A stretch of 64,000 nt of DNA from Vandiemenella viatica (GCA_031002005.1 CM061919.1:17183687-17247686), one strand, 5' to 3'; shown: positions 9,193-20,480, counted from the stretch's first letter. Notes: generated by a model from the letters alone, not told the origin. Numbers and translations: made by a program.

Positions 9193-12079
9193 TACGGTCT
9201 GTGAAATCCTATGGATTAGACTAAACGTAGCTAGAACAAAACTTGTAATAGGGTCTTTCTATCATCCACCGGATGCAGATGTAGCTATTGCTGAGGCCGT
9301 AAGAACTAACGTAAGTAATATAGCTTGTCAATTTCCGGATAATGGAATAATACTAGGAGGCAACTTCAACTTGCCGTATATTGACTGGAGTAATTACGCT
9401 CACGTTATCCTGTGAGATTATTCTTGACCTATTCTCAGATCTTAATCTTGAGCAGCTCGTTACTGAACCAACGCGGTGCCACAACAATTACGAAAACATT
9501 CTAGATATTCTCGTTAAAAATAGGCCTGAATTATTTACGGACATTTCTACCACCACGGGAATAAGTGATCATACAGCTGTAATTGCTACAGTAAAATTAA
9601 CAGCCGCGCGCAAAAAGAAAAAGAAAGGGTCGTTTACAGGTTCGAAAAGGCTCCAAAGAATGTTTTTGAGGGATAATTACATTACTTTTATAGAAGGAAG
9701 AGGCTCGGTTGAAGAGATGTGGCTTTGATTAATAAATATAGTCAGGGAAGGTATGGACTTACATATACCGAAAAGGACAATCAGGGACGGGAACGATCCC
9801 CTGTGGTGTACGCGTGAAGATAAAAGGTTACTTAAAAATCAAAGGAAGATTCATGCATGCTCAAGAAGAACGATGTATAGGAGTGATTTAGAAAAGCTAG
9901 CCGAGACAAGAGGACAGGTCAAGAATGCGATGCGCGAGGCCTTTAATGACTTTCGATGCAACTCACTTTCCAAGAGCCTCATTGAAAATCCAACGAAATT
10001 TTGGTCGTATGTAAAAAAAATAAGTGGTTGTGACAACAATATGCCAGTTCTACTACAAGACAGTCGGGAAATTGATGACAGCCGCAACAAGGCTACCGTA
10101 TTTAATGCCGAATTTAAAATTCCTTCACTGACGAAAACATGGAAAACATTCCCATTTTTCCATGGCATGTTGAGTTTGAGATGGATCCAGTACAAATTGA
10201 TAGTGTTGGTATCATAAAGCAATTAAAGTTCCTGAAAAGGGGGGGGGGGGAATGCCGGGACCCAATGGTATACCAGTAAGAGTATTTTTGGAATACGCGG
10301 AAGAAATAGAACCATTTCTGTCAGATATATTTCGTAAATCTTTAGAGGAAAAAAGTACCTTCTGAGGAAAATTGCGCAGGTGATTCCCGTTTTCAAGAAA
10401 GGAGATCAGAGATATCATAGGAATTTTCGACCCCTATCTCTAACATCTGTTTGCAGTAGAATTCTGGAGCATGTCATATGCTCTAACGTTATGAAGTTTC
10501 TAGAAGAAAACGAGTTACTTACAGCATACCAACACGGATTTGGGAAGAACCGATCATGTGAAACGCAACTGGCTCTATTTTCACATGATGTAATGAAAGT
10601 TATTGATGCAGGATCACAAGTTGATGCTATTTTCTTGGATTTTCAGAAAGCTTTTGATTCTGTACCACACAACCAACTTTTAGCGAAGATCTGAGCGTAC
10701 GGTATATCTTATGAGATTTGCGAATGGATACACGATTTTCTAACTGGTCGGTCACAGTATGTCGTTGTAGATGGGGAAGCCTCTTCTAAACTAGATGTTA
10801 CTTCGGGCGTTCCTCAAGGAAGTGTAATACGACCACTTTTGTCTTAATTTTTATAAACGATCTTGGTGACAACGTTAATTGCAGGATGCTGTTTTTTGCC
10901 TATGATGCACTTATTTATAGGGAAGTGAGGTGCTCCGACGGTTGCTTAGAAATTCAGCGTTATCTGAATGTTATTTCGGAATGGTGCCGTAATTAGCAGC
11001 TTACACTTAACTGTAAAAAGTGAAAGGCAATGCACATAAGTAATAAAAAAGACCCCGTTTGCTCACGAGTACAAAGTTAACAATTCAGTTGTTGACACTG
11101 TGGATTCCCTGAAGTATTTACGCGTAACAGTACAAAGCAACATGAAATGGGACTGGCACATAACTTCTGTTGTAGGCAAAGCTAATTCCAAACTACGATT
11201 CATAGGATATATTTTTAGAAGCTTTAAGGCTCATACAAAGGAAATAGCATACAAAACACTAGTGTGTCTGCATTTGGAATTCTGTTGTGGAATTTGGGAT
11301 CTGTATCACAAGGGATTGATTGACACATTAGAGAAAGTACAGAGGAGAGCCGCTCGATTTGTGACTGCTAGGTACAGTCTTTACGTAAGTGTCACAGAGC
11401 TGATTCGTGGGTTGGGCTAAGATTATTTGGCGGACAGACGATGTTGTTTTCATTTGAATTTGCTCGAGAATATGCGAAAATCTTTAAGTTACGAGTGCAA
11501 CGTAATAATTCTTCCGCCAACCTATTTAGGTCGCAATGACAGGAGGGATAAGATTCGAGAAATAAGATGCCGTCCTGATTCATTTATGTATTCCTGCTTT
11601 CCTCGTTCCGTTCGGGATTGGAATGCACAGAATTAGGATTGGTGCTTAGCAACCTCTGCCACCCACAGTATTTGTGATTTGCAGAGTATGGATGTAGATG
11701 TAGAAAGGAGTACAGCAATGAACACAATATTTTGTAAAAAATTAAATAAAAAAAACCTATTTCTGTTAGAGGATGATACACATGGCAGCTAAAATTATTA
11801 TGTAGGTACTAAAACTCACCACCGGACTATAGTTAGAGATGACTGATACGGTGAAAGTGGGGAAGGTTTGGAGGCAAAGAAACAGACAATTGATTACTAT
11901 ATGAAACTATTATGAAGTGTTAAGGTAAAGATTACTGGGATCCTATGGCTACTGCCACTTCTTGCAGTGTTGACAGTAGTAGAACTCTGCAATCCCAAGA
12001 AATGTGACAGAGCCAGCGCCATATGCTGGCTATTCTTTACCTTCCTGTGAAGTTTACTCCACAGTTCGCATTAGACAGT

Positions 12080-12218
12080 AAGCTAAATGAACATGGGGAG
12101 TCTTTTGGGACATTCAGTTTCAAATAAAAATCTTTAGCCTCATTGGAATCAAACCCTAGTCATCTAGGCCGTTATCAGACACTCTACTGCCTGATTTATC
12201 CAACCACCCTTTAAGGTG
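12080..12218 (-). mobile_element. tRNA-derived SINE-like fragment
   Basis: On the minus strand a tRNA-like head has an A-box-like segment (gataaatcaggcagtagagtg) region and a B-box-like gggtttgattcc, followed by a non-tRNA body. It is too diverged to fold as a tRNA gene. Confidence 0.4.
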
Positions 12219-12399
12219 GTACAAAGTAAAAAATTAAAATAAAAAATATAATAATAATTGGATCTGATTAAAAAAATAAATACTTTTGATTAGAAAAAAT
12301 ATGTATGAGATGTTATATATATAAAAAAAAGTAACAAGAATTTTTAATTTTTCAGAAATTATTTATTTAATCTTAAATGTTTATTCTGTCCCCTTCAAA

Positions 12400-12720
12400 C
12401 TAGTCCTCCTCTGATGTTATGCACTTATACTAATGTAATTTTCAGTTTCTTTAGGTGTAGTCATATGCTCAGTCTGCGATTTATCTCGTCTATTGTTGTA
12501 GTCCTTTGAGTGTACTTTTGAGTTTAGGAAGTAGGAAGAAGTCATGGGGTGTTATGTTGTGAGAATAGGGTGGTTGCAATATCACGGTGGTGTCGTGTTT
12601 CACCAAGAACTGTTGGATAAGCAAACCAGTTTGTGGTGGTGCACTGTTGTGGTGCAAAATCCATGATTCAGACCTGACATCTTCTTCGTTATCTTCTCAG
12701 CCTTTCTAAAAGTGTGTGCG
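12400..12720 (-). pseudogene. mariner-like transposase remnant, C-terminal half
   Basis: The minus strand reads LHHNSAPPQTGLLIQQFL, then LQPPYSHNITPHDFFL and PKLKSTLKG. These match the second and third catalytic blocks of mariner transposases (HDNAP...YSPDLAPCDFFL), with Asp-to-Asn and PD-to-HN changes. Part of the upstream sequence is legible to about 12720. Stops occur throughout and the N-terminal domain is lost. No clear TIRs were found. It has no bearing on neighbouring elements. Confidence 0.65.
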
Positions 12721-13039
12721 AGGGTGTGATATAATATTTTGAATGGTTCAAGGTACTTATTCCATATTTAACACAAAATTTCCCACAAACTTTCTGATCC
12801 ACATTTTGACACACAAAAAACCGCCAAACTAACATACGACTTGCTCATACTCATGCAAAACATAAACTAAACATCACAGCTGCCCAAAAATTAACATGTA
12901 TGTTACTGCCAATGCTACCTTCACACAAAAAGGATCAACTTGATAAACAAGATACAGTATGCACAATTTCAAATTTTTATTACTTTTCAATCACTCCTCA
13001 TATGTTTATACAAAGATTATTTACAGCAAAAATAACGAA

Positions 13040-13215
13040 TGTGTTTACTGTTGGGTCTTAGCAGAGGCTGAGACCAGAGGATACCTAGTGTTTAGATTAT
13101 GTTGGTTGGCTGGTTCCTACGTACAGAGTTCAGGAGGTGTTTTACCAGGAAAGACTGACAGTTCTCACTATAAAACTGACCAGAGACCAGGTATAGTAGA
13201 TGAGCATTAATGCTC
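13040..13215 (-). pseudogene. Penelope-like element GIY-YIG-region fragment
   Basis: On the minus strand RELSVFPGKTPPELCT...EPANQHNLNTRYPL lines up with the C-terminal part of the PLE fragments at 59886-60182 (RAIRVFPKPPPNRTLEIGT) and 20165-20480 (RAIRVLPNN...LRRWELAYQ). PLE proteins join an RT to a GIY-YIG endonuclease. Only about 55 residues remain, with a stop. Confidence 0.45.
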
Positions 13216-13234
13216 CAGCAGGGCATAAAGCTGA

Positions 13235-13400
13235 ACATTGGTTAAAGTCCCCTCCCAGATTTTGGTTTTCCGTGATTTCCATAAATCTCTACACCTAAAT
13301 GCCGGTATGGTTCCTTCAAAAAACCATGGACGAATTTCTGCCCATTCCTTGCTTACACTTCATCCCATTTTTAATGACCCTGGCATTAAAGAAGGGGGAA
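13235..13400 (+). mobile_element. SINE body, same family as 59635-59880
   Basis: It shares with the better copy the segments ttttggttttccgtg, atgccgg.atggttccttcaaa and cccattccttg...tcccat, ending in gaccctggcattaaag. The tRNA-like head is lost. Confidence 0.6.
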
Positions 13401-13824
13401 AAAATGGTAGTGAGTGTGTTAGAGTGGTGCAAACTGGGATTGGGTGTCACTCGGTGGTGAAGGTTGCTGTTGTAAACCTTTTACCTATTTATTTACCATT
13501 CAGTTACCATTCACTCTAATGTGCAGTTGGCTATTTCTGAGGATAGCTAATTATACCAGGGAAAAGAAAGTGGCATTTAGGCAATGTAAATAATAAATGG
13601 AAAATAACCTCTGTTATCAAAGATGGAGGCAGGAGGGCTGCAATGAACACAGTAGTACACTGTTTTGGCTTAAAAGCTCGTTTAAACAGAGCAAAGGAGG
13701 TATGCACACACCTGTGGCTTCCCTCATGACTGGCTTGGCCTCGGAAAACAAGTTAAGAGTGGAGGGATAAACCAAGTGAATTATCAATAACTCCAGGATT
13801 ATATATATATATATATAAAGGATA

Positions 13825-13990
13825 ACGAAATGAACCACCACTTACCTAAGATGATGGTTTTGTGGGGTGAACACATAAAAAAGAACAAGAACAGGAAAAA
13901 CAATGAATATTTCAGGACTTGGCCCTTCGTCAACAGAAGAACATCATGGAGGGAGGGTGGTGTAGGATACTGTTTCACAGAATGACTGCT
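13825..13990 (-). mobile_element. PLE terminal region with hammerhead-like motif
   Basis: The minus strand contains ctgttgacgaagggcc...cctgaaatattcattg, which has the layout of PLE-borne hammerhead ribozymes (CUGAUGA-like box, short stem, GAAA-like box). The core is degenerate. A TA microsatellite (about 13800-13817) abuts it. Confidence 0.4.
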
Positions 13991-14842
13991 AATCAGGAAC
14001 ATGGTGGGGGTAAATTCAAACAGAGGACAGGGAGAGGGGGACAGTTAATTGGAGCTAGTACATGAGGAATGCAAAATGTTGCAAAAAGTGCAGAATAATA
14101 CATTAATAGGTTCGTAACATAAATTTGATAAAGTAAAAGTAAATAAGTAAACAAAATAAAGTTGAAAATAATAATTAAGGTGAGTGAAGCGAGCCCTTAT
14201 ACTAGGAGATGATTTGTGCACACTTTGTGGTACACATTTTGAACAAACTGCTGCACTTCTAGACATGAAATTGAACATACCAATTCAAAGTTAATTCTAG
14301 ATGTTCCATCAATCATTATTTAAAAATAAAATAAAAAAAACGAATAAATTACAACAATTTTTTATTATTTTTATCCTTGCATGCTAAGATAAACCAGAGG
14401 CGACTGTTTCACGTGACCACGTGTCGTGGTTTGAGACAGCTATTGTTGAGAGTGCAGCGCGGCAACGTGGTTTTATTTTTCTTGCTTCCAAGTGTTTCCA
14501 TGGAGAGGTACGCGGTTTGGAGATGCTGTTGGCATTGTGTGAAATTATAGCGTGATGATCGTATGCCACCATCAAGTGCATATGTAATATATATCAGGGA
14601 AGATCCTAATGCAACAACTTACCACCGCAATGATAACAGTAGGATAATCAAATAAACTGTTAACTAAAAGTGTAGTTTGTGGGTGTGATGTCTACTGAGA
14701 TCTTATTCTCCAGAAAAAAAGATTATAATTTAATTTTTTGTATTAAAGATTACACTAGCCAACAAAAAAAATATTTTTGTCAGTTTCCTGGTTCTAGATA
14801 GTCTATTCTTACTAATTTTGGGTTGAGAAAAACGAATATGTA
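13991..14842. other. No recognisable gene
   Basis: AT-rich sequence with frequent stops; nothing identified. Confidence 0.4.
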
Positions 14843-14881
14843 AATGATTTTTTTTTTTATTAGCTCTTGTTTTCAAGATCC
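14843..14881 (+). repeat. Left inverted repeat flanking the 15036-17950 gene
   Basis: The core ttagctcttgttttcaagat (14861-14880) is the exact reverse complement of 18139-18158. Homology continues outward, including an aacgaa/ttcgt block, with indels. Confidence 0.7.
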
Positions 14882-16696
14882 AATACAGCCCACTGGAGAA
14901 AGACACACAACATCCCACACATCGATTTAAAAGCAAAGTGAAGAAGAAGAAAAATTCCTATGTAATAAATACAATATAAGAGGCATGTTTCATTAAACAA
15001 TGTTCATTTTTCAGAAAGCAGTGGTAGTTTTTAGCCTATTCTTGAATATGTTTCCTTTTGAATTGCCTCTTGTATGTCAATGCCGGAGCATCTCTTGTAA
15101 GAGTCCAGCAGTAATCGGCCAGCATTGACTCATCCCAACGACCCTGATATCTGCGTTCCATTACAGAGATATCTTGGTGAAACCTTTCACCATGCTCATC
15201 GCTTACAGCTCCACAGTTTTTAGGGAAAATATCAAGATGAGAGTGTAGGAAATGAAGTTTCAGAGACATGTTGCATCCAAGGTCATGGTACTTTTGTAGG
15301 AGTTCTTTCACCAACTGTTGGTAGTTCTCGACTTTTCTGTTGCCTAGAAATCCTCGTACCACACCTTTGAAGGCTTTCCAGGCTGCTTTCTCTTTCCCTT
15401 CCAAAACTTTATCAAAAGCAGGGTCCTTCATTATTGTGCGTATTTGAGGGCCCACAAAGATTACCTCTTTAACCTTTGATTCACTCAGTCTTGGAAATTT
15501 CGCTCTAAAGTACTGGAAAGCCTCTCCATCCTTGTTCATGGCTTTCATGAAGTTCTTCATTAATCCCAGCTTAATGTTCAGGGGTGTGAGCAGAATATTA
15601 TTTGGATCAACTAGAGTCTCATTTTGGACATTTTTCTCCCCGGGAATTAGATTTCATGAAGGCCATTTGTCTTTTATGTAGTGAGAGTTTCTATCTCGAC
15701 TGTCCCACAAACACAGAAGACAGCAGTACTTGGTATAGCCTAATTGCATGCCCAGGAGTACAGCAATAACTTTCAAGACACCACAAATCTGCCATTTATG
15801 ATCCTCGTATTTGATTGACTCGAGAAGTAATTTCACATTCCCATAAGTTTCCTGCATGTGAACAGAATGTCCAATGGGAATGGAAGGAAGAATGTTGCCG
15901 TTGTGCTGCTTTCAAACTAAGCTTGGAAGAGTCTATAAATAACCTCCACTTCCGTGTATCATTAGTTATGTTCATGGAATTCATCAAACCATTAACATCA
16001 GTACAAGCAACAACATGTTGTTTATTCTCAAAGAAATTAAGAAGATTCTTTGACGAGTCCTGTATTCTGTGATTTTGACTTCTGGTTGGAGTAGATGCCA
16101 TTGCTTCAGTCTTGATACCAGAAACTCTGCTTTCTCCTTTGACAAGTCAAGATCTCTTTCGAGACTGTCTGATTTAATCTGTGAGGCTCATTGAAATCTT
16201 CTTCCTCAAAATCTGGGTCTGGGAAGTCCCAGGTCTAGTGACTTCTTGTTCTACAGCATCATCCTCTTCAATCTCATAATTTTGAGGTGGTTCTGGAATT
16301 GGCAGATTAGCCGAGTGAGGAACGAGCCGAATGGCTGATGGAACATTGGGATACTGTACCGATTCCTTCTTCTTTCTTGTCCAACCTCGATTCATGGAGG
16401 GTGTCATGCAGAAATAACAATTGTCAACATGGCTTGTTGGCTCACATCAAATCATGGGTACAGCAAACTTCATTGCTCATTTCTTCCCATTCAGCCACTC
16501 TCGCAGTCTCACTGAGCAAAAGTTACAACAAACATGTGGGGCCCATGGTATATCCTGGTCACCTACCTTCACACCGAAGTAATGGAAGTAAGCTGTCTTT
16601 ACAACTGGGCTAATGGGTGAGTGGAGACTTTCCCGGCGTAGTGATGAAATATAATCTTCACGGGTGTTCAGCCGGATGGTGTCTAAGTAATACGAC

Positions 16697-16728
16697 GTTT
16701 CGACAGCAAGCTCGGCTGTCTTCATCAG
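16697..16728 (-). ncRNA. Hammerhead ribozyme motif core (PLE-type)
   Basis: On the minus strand CTGATGA (16722-16728) is followed by a perfect 6-bp stem II (GACAGC/GCTGTC with a 7-base loop) and then GAAAC (16697-16701), with a very short possible stem III (ACG/CGT). This is the conserved layout of self-cleaving hammerheads reported in Penelope-like elements, where stem III is minimal. The position in the PLE terminal region fits. Confidence 0.65.
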
Positions 16729-16908
16729 GGATCGGTGTCTGCTGGCTCTCGTAAGCTGGCTGTCACCGCGTCAACTGACTTAGCTCCTTGACGCACCTCC
16801 TTATCTACCTGCCCGCATGGGGCGTCCGACCAATCAGAGTGCACCCACCCCACCAGGGAGTGCCAGTGGTCCCGGCCGGTGGTAGGCCCCCCTCTGATTG
16901 GTCGATGG

Positions 16909-17330
16909 CTAGTACGCGGATACCCGCGGCGCCCGACTGGTGTCATCAGCCGCTTTGACGGCGTGTTGTGTCCTGCTTCGCTCTCGTCGGAGGTCGTTAA
17001 TAATGGGCCTCCAAGCTTCGCTCAGAAAGAGCCCGCCGTCCCTATTTATGTTCTGGTCGTTCAGTCGAATCTCCAACGCCTCCTTTATGACCGAGTCCCA
17101 GAAAGTGGAGACCCTGGTCAACTCTACCGTTTTGTCAAACTCAATCATGTGATCGTGGTCGAAAGCATGCTCCGCTAAGGCCGACTTTTTAAGCTGCCCC
17201 AGCTTTAGATGTCGTTTATGTTCGGAAAGGCGCTCTTCAATGGTTCTGGTGGTCTGTCCAATGTACACCTTGCCGCATTCACACGGTATGGAGTAAATGC
17301 CTGGGGTCCTTAAGCCAAGGTCATCTTTGA
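16909..17330 (-). pseudogene. PLE GIY-YIG endonuclease domain, minus-strand copy
   Basis: The minus strand reads PGIYSIPCECGKVYIGQT (the GIY...YIG motif), then the RLSEHKR block carrying the conserved Arg, FWDSVIKEALEIRL (conserved Glu region) and a C-terminal end at 16909. Upstream, a codon that is CGA in the plus copy is TGA here, near 17350, a CpG-type decay. In PLEs this domain cuts DNA for target-primed reverse transcription. The RT domain is missing, so this is a truncated 3' fragment. Confidence 0.8.
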
Positions 17331-17377
17331 CTGAGGGCAGTATGTCTCATATCTTGGCGCGGTTTGGTATAAAAAGT

Positions 17378-17839
17378 ATTTTCCAGCCCCCCGCCAAGAT
17401 ACGAGACATACTGCCCTCAGTCAAAGATGACCTAGGCTTGAGGACCCCAGGCATTTACTCCATACCGTGTGAATGCGGCAAGGTGTACATTGGACAGACC
17501 ACCAGAACCATTCAAGAGCGCCTTTCCGAACATAAACGTCGTCTAAGGCTGGGGCAGCTTGAAAAGTTGGCCCTAGCGGAGCATGCTTTCGACTACGAGC
17601 ACATGATTGAGTTTGACAAAACGGTAGTGTTGACCAGGGCCTCCACTTTCTGGGACTCGGTCATAAAGGAGGCGTTGGAGATTCGACTGAACGACCAGAA
17701 CATAAATAGGGACTGCGGGCTCTTTCTGAGCGAAGCTTGGAGGCCTATTAACGACCTCCAACGAGAGCGAAGCAGGACACAACACGCCGTCAAAGCGGCT
17801 AATGACACCAGTCGGGTGCCGCGTTTATCCGCGGACTAG
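17378..17839 (+). CDS. PLE GIY-YIG endonuclease domain, plus-strand copy (truncated, open)
   Basis: The frame enters from the inverted junction and stays open to TAG 17837-17839, about 150 residues: PPAKIRDILPS, GIYSIPCECGKVYIGQT (GIY-YIG), RLSEHKRRLRLGQ, FDKTVVLTRASTFWDSV, EALEIRLNDQN, LSEAWRP. It differs from the minus copy at only a few residues, so the two are of recent common origin. No RT precedes it and no genuine start codon exists, so it is a mobile-element fragment rather than a working gene. A G homopolymer near 17858 follows. Confidence 0.75.
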   Translation: MFQPPAKIRDILPSVKDDLGLRTPGIYSIPCECGKVYIGQTTRTIQERLSEHKRRLRLGQLEKLALAEHAFDYEHMIEFDKTVVLTRASTFWDSVIKEALEIRLNDQNINRDCGLFLSEAWRPINDLQRERSRTQHAVKAANDTSRVPRLSAD

Positions 17840-18138
17840 CCATCGACCAATCAGGGGGGGGGGGGGGGGGCTCCCACCGGCCGGGACCACTGGCACTCCC
17901 TGGTGGATGTAACAAAAGTTATTGATGGCATTAACACACTTTCGTGGCATTCTGATCTGACAGCAGTAAATTATAAATTTTAGTTTGAGTGATTAATTCT
18001 GAAATAACAAGTATTAAAAAAGTAGTTTTTAAATCGTGATTCGATTTTAAAATTGGAAGCCCATATTTTTAGTTGTAAGGCGAATAGCAGAGAAAGTCAC
18101 TTAAAACAGCCATGGTGAGATATCTCAAGTTGGTTCCT

Positions 18139-18199
18139 ATCTTGAAAACAAGAGCTAATGTCAACTTTTTATGTTGATTTTCGTGTTTAGCGCAACAAA
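18139..18199 (-). repeat. Right inverted repeat flanking the 15036-17950 gene
   Basis: It pairs with 14843-14881: an exact 20-base core, then gapped similarity outward through ttcgtgtttagcgcaac against ttcgtttttctcaaccc. Together with the left arm it brackets the gene about 190 bp from each end. Confidence 0.65.
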
Positions 18200-18639
18200 A
18201 TACTTCTGAAATAACTATTTTTGAGCCCGAAATAATTTTGATGTTGGGTAGTGTTATCTATGGTTGTTGAATGTTCTTTGTAAATAAATCTGTGAATTGT
18301 GTAAATGTAAATGTGGCGGTATTGTAATTATACAAAGAAATCCCGCTCCTTCCCTTTATCAGTTATTTAAATCACTATGTAATTTTAAAGATAAACAACG
18401 TAAAGTTAAATCAAAATCAAAATTAAAGAATAAAAGGAAGGTACACCTGACCGGTACACTTTAAACTTTAATTGCAAATAACATTGCCACAACTGAACTA
18501 TTGAAAGAAACTGAACTTATGCTCTAGAATGAGAGATTTTAATTTTTTGTATTAATGATGATCTATGGTTACTGAATATTCTGTGTAAATGAATCTGTGA
18601 CTTCTGTAAATGTAGATGTCACGGTTTTTTAATTATGCA

Positions 18640-20103
18640 AAGAAAGGCAGTTCTGTCATTACTGTGGTGCCAAAATCTGATGATGAATTCTTATAGAACT
18701 TGGTGAAACAATTCGAAAATAGAGAATAAAATTTTTTCATATCTTGCTTGGGTTTCGAGATATAGGATGTCAAAAATAAGTTGTAGGTATAGTTCCTTGT
18801 GCTTGTGGTGAGGTTTCTTCTGGTCCAGGCTGTATTTCAACCTAACAACAACCACCAGGAAGTAAATAAAACACTTATAGTGCATTTCCACGGATTAAAT
18901 ACAATGGTTCTGTTGATTTTTTTTTCTGGCCCAGGTCTGATCTCACCCTAATATTCTCAATTTTGAGATACAATTTCTCGAGAACTAGGCGTGACACACA
19001 CAAACAAAATTATTCTCTATTTTCGGTTTGTCTCGTCAATTCATCATCAGATTTGGATATGGCAAAATTTTTCTTATGCTTCATTCTGCATTTCAACCTA
19101 ACCATGTCAATTTTGAAATATGATATCTCAAGAAATAAGTAAGATATTTAAAAAAATTATTCTTTACATTCAATATGTCTCGTCGAGTTACATAAGAATC
19201 CATCATCAAATTGCAGCGCCACAGTTATCACTGAATCCCTCAAAAAAATCCCACTGCCTCCCTTAATCAGTTGTTTAAATAACTATCTAATTATAATGAT
19301 AAACTATAAAGTTTAAATATAATCAGACTATAGAACATTCTACATGGAGATTTTGGGAACTGTTTAACGGGAGAAATATGTTTCCCCGTAACCGAAACAA
19401 AGAAAAAATGCCTGCAGGTCGGTAGTTTAATCAAGCCAAACACAATAACCATAACAATTTGTTAAAACGAGAGATCTTACTATACAATGCTGTACAACGC
19501 AATCACTCAGAATTCGTCTCAACAATACTGTCTGCATTTCAAAGATAATGGCTGTCTCCAAGATCACCGAGACACTGGTTAAAATATGAACTAATTTCTT
19601 TCGGTAAAGTGGCTTAATGAAAGCTGTATTCGTCACCATAAAAATATATTTTGTATTTTTCTTTATTGTTCCTCTTTCACCTAGAATTCTCAGTATTGAG
19701 TGATAATTATTTCTACACTCAATAATAGCCAGAAACTTCTGTTGGTTAAAGGGTTATTGATACTAAAATCTTTAGAAAGCCTAGCATTGAATAGAAAATT
19801 TTATTATTAGTCATATTAAAAAATCAAGCATGTTAAAATGTGGAAAAAAGGAAGAAACTCGAATAAAAAATTTCGTATCTGATTAAAAACAAATTAAACA
19901 AAGTGATTTCTAAATATTTAAATATTGTGTATTATTGTAAATGAGACTAATTTTTTTTTTTTTTTTTTGAACAAACTAAAAACCTGGATTTTGATGAAGT
20001 TTAAATATAAAATATCTTATGATTATTATTATTTTTTTTAATGTATAAAATATTTCTTACAACAAAACTTCGCGAGCCACCACAAAGCCGTGCTTTTAGC
20101 TAG
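18640..20103 (+). mobile_element. Repeat-rich block ending in a Helitron-like 3' terminus
   Basis: A module with a (g)ttgaaat..ggcctggacc core recurs three times on the minus strand (near 18835, 18930 and 19085), each beside a 'tctcgagaact'-type segment; the same module occurs at 35.9-36.3 kb and inside the 53589-56891 element. The block ends at CTAG 20100-20103 before T, with a hairpin AAAGC-CGT-GCTTT just upstream. The 5' boundary is unknown, so the extent is a guess. Confidence 0.4.
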
Positions 20104-20164
20104 TAATAATAATAAAACATTCTATGCAGAAAAACATCACCTCTGGTATGTGGTGGTTCAATAT

Positions 20165-20480
20165 AGACAGAAGGCATGGAGGCAAAGAGAGGATGGGGGG
20201 AAGGAAAAGTACTGACTGGGTATTATCTCAAATTGGGACCAGGAGGTTGCCTTGTGCCTGGTTTGTATTGGTAGGCTAGCTCCCACCTTCTGAGTTCAGA
20301 GGAGCTACTGTTGTTCGGGAGGACTCTGATAGCACGGGCCGTGAAACAAGAATTAAAGTTATTGGTGTCATGGGAGATGGCCTGGATAGCTACTGGATGT
20401 TTCGGATTCCGAATGAAAACTGTCTATCGTTGGCTATTCGTTCCTATGGCTAGTGGATTGGCTAACAAAGTCTCTGAAAC
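20165..20480 (-). pseudogene. Penelope-like element GIY-YIG-region fragment
   Basis: The minus strand reads HPVAIQAISHDTNNFNSC, then FTARAIRVLPNNSSSSELRRWELAYQ and GTRQPPGPNLR. It aligns with the PLE fragment at 59886-60182 (PVPEHANYHDSNNLNDCFTVRAIRVF...GLNHQ). This is the region following the GIY-YIG motif. Stops and truncation make it a remnant. Confidence 0.5.

Larger units (their letters stand above)
7210..11636 (+). pseudogene. LINE ORF2: AP endonuclease and reverse transcriptase, split by a Helitron
   Basis: Endonuclease blocks lie on both sides of the 7504-9192 insertion. Left: INYRSV, GTESWL (metal-binding Glu) and GGGVFIAV. Right: SFYHPPD, GGNFNLPYIDW (the usual GDFN Asp reads Asn) and GISDHTAV. 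RT follows: IPVFKKGD, FRPLSLTS, QHGFGKNRSCETQL, FLDFQKAFDSVPH (catalytic Asp), SGVPQGS, then FAYDA where FADD is expected. The thumb/C-terminal part runs 11100-11636. The enzyme nicks target DNA and primes reverse transcription. At least six frame breaks and altered catalytic motifs make it a fossil. Confidence 0.85.
5130..11703 (+). mobile_element. CR1/L2-like non-LTR retrotransposon, two ORFs, interrupted twice
   Basis: In order: a 5' untranslated region with an imperfect repeat (tcgtcgc...agcaacc near 5155-5200 and again near 5261-5305), ORF1 (coiled coil and SGNH-like), ORF2 (AP-type endonuclease then RT), and a 3' tail ending gatgtagatgtag near 11703. Two insertions split it: an unidentified block (about 6280-7210) and a Helitron-like element (7504-9192). 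I assume ORF1 and ORF2 belong to one element because orientation, order and spacing fit once the inserts are removed. All reading frames are broken. Clade placement is by RT resemblance. Confidence 0.7.
16610..17905. mobile_element. Two Penelope-like 3' ends in inverted head-to-head arrangement
   Basis: The minus-strand copy (about 17390 down to 16610) and plus-strand copy (about 17378-17905) share the same GIY-YIG coding region and meet near 17380. Each ends in a GC-rich 3' region (ccggccgggaccactggc). The minus copy continues further into a terminal segment with a hammerhead ribozyme motif. Both are 5' truncated, and inverted truncated copies are known for PLEs. The pair interrupts the 15036-17950 gene right after NNFCYI. 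Confidence 0.75.
15036..17950 (-). pseudogene. Multicopy arthropod family protein with RNase H-like features; possible transposase
   Basis: The minus-strand start at 17950 reads MPRKCVNAINNFCYI. Coding then breaks at a PLE insertion (about 16610-17905) and resumes with TAYFHYFGVKVGDQD, WAPHVCC..C and DNCYFCM (Cys pairs, probable zinc sites), YPNVPSAIR, WRLFIDSSKLSLKA, LLGMQLGYTKYCCLLCLWDSR and a long C-terminal frame (15560-15036) with HFLHSHLDIFP, GAVSDEHGERFHQD and MLADYCW, ending at TAG 15036. I recall this as a high-copy arthropod family of unknown function. An Asp-Ser-Ser strand followed by LKA, a later C-G-x-LK block (x is Val here where I would expect Asp) and the DEHGERFHQD Glu suggest an RNase H-like DDE fold; that is inference. 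At least three frame breaks are present. Inverted repeats flank it. Confidence 0.7.
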
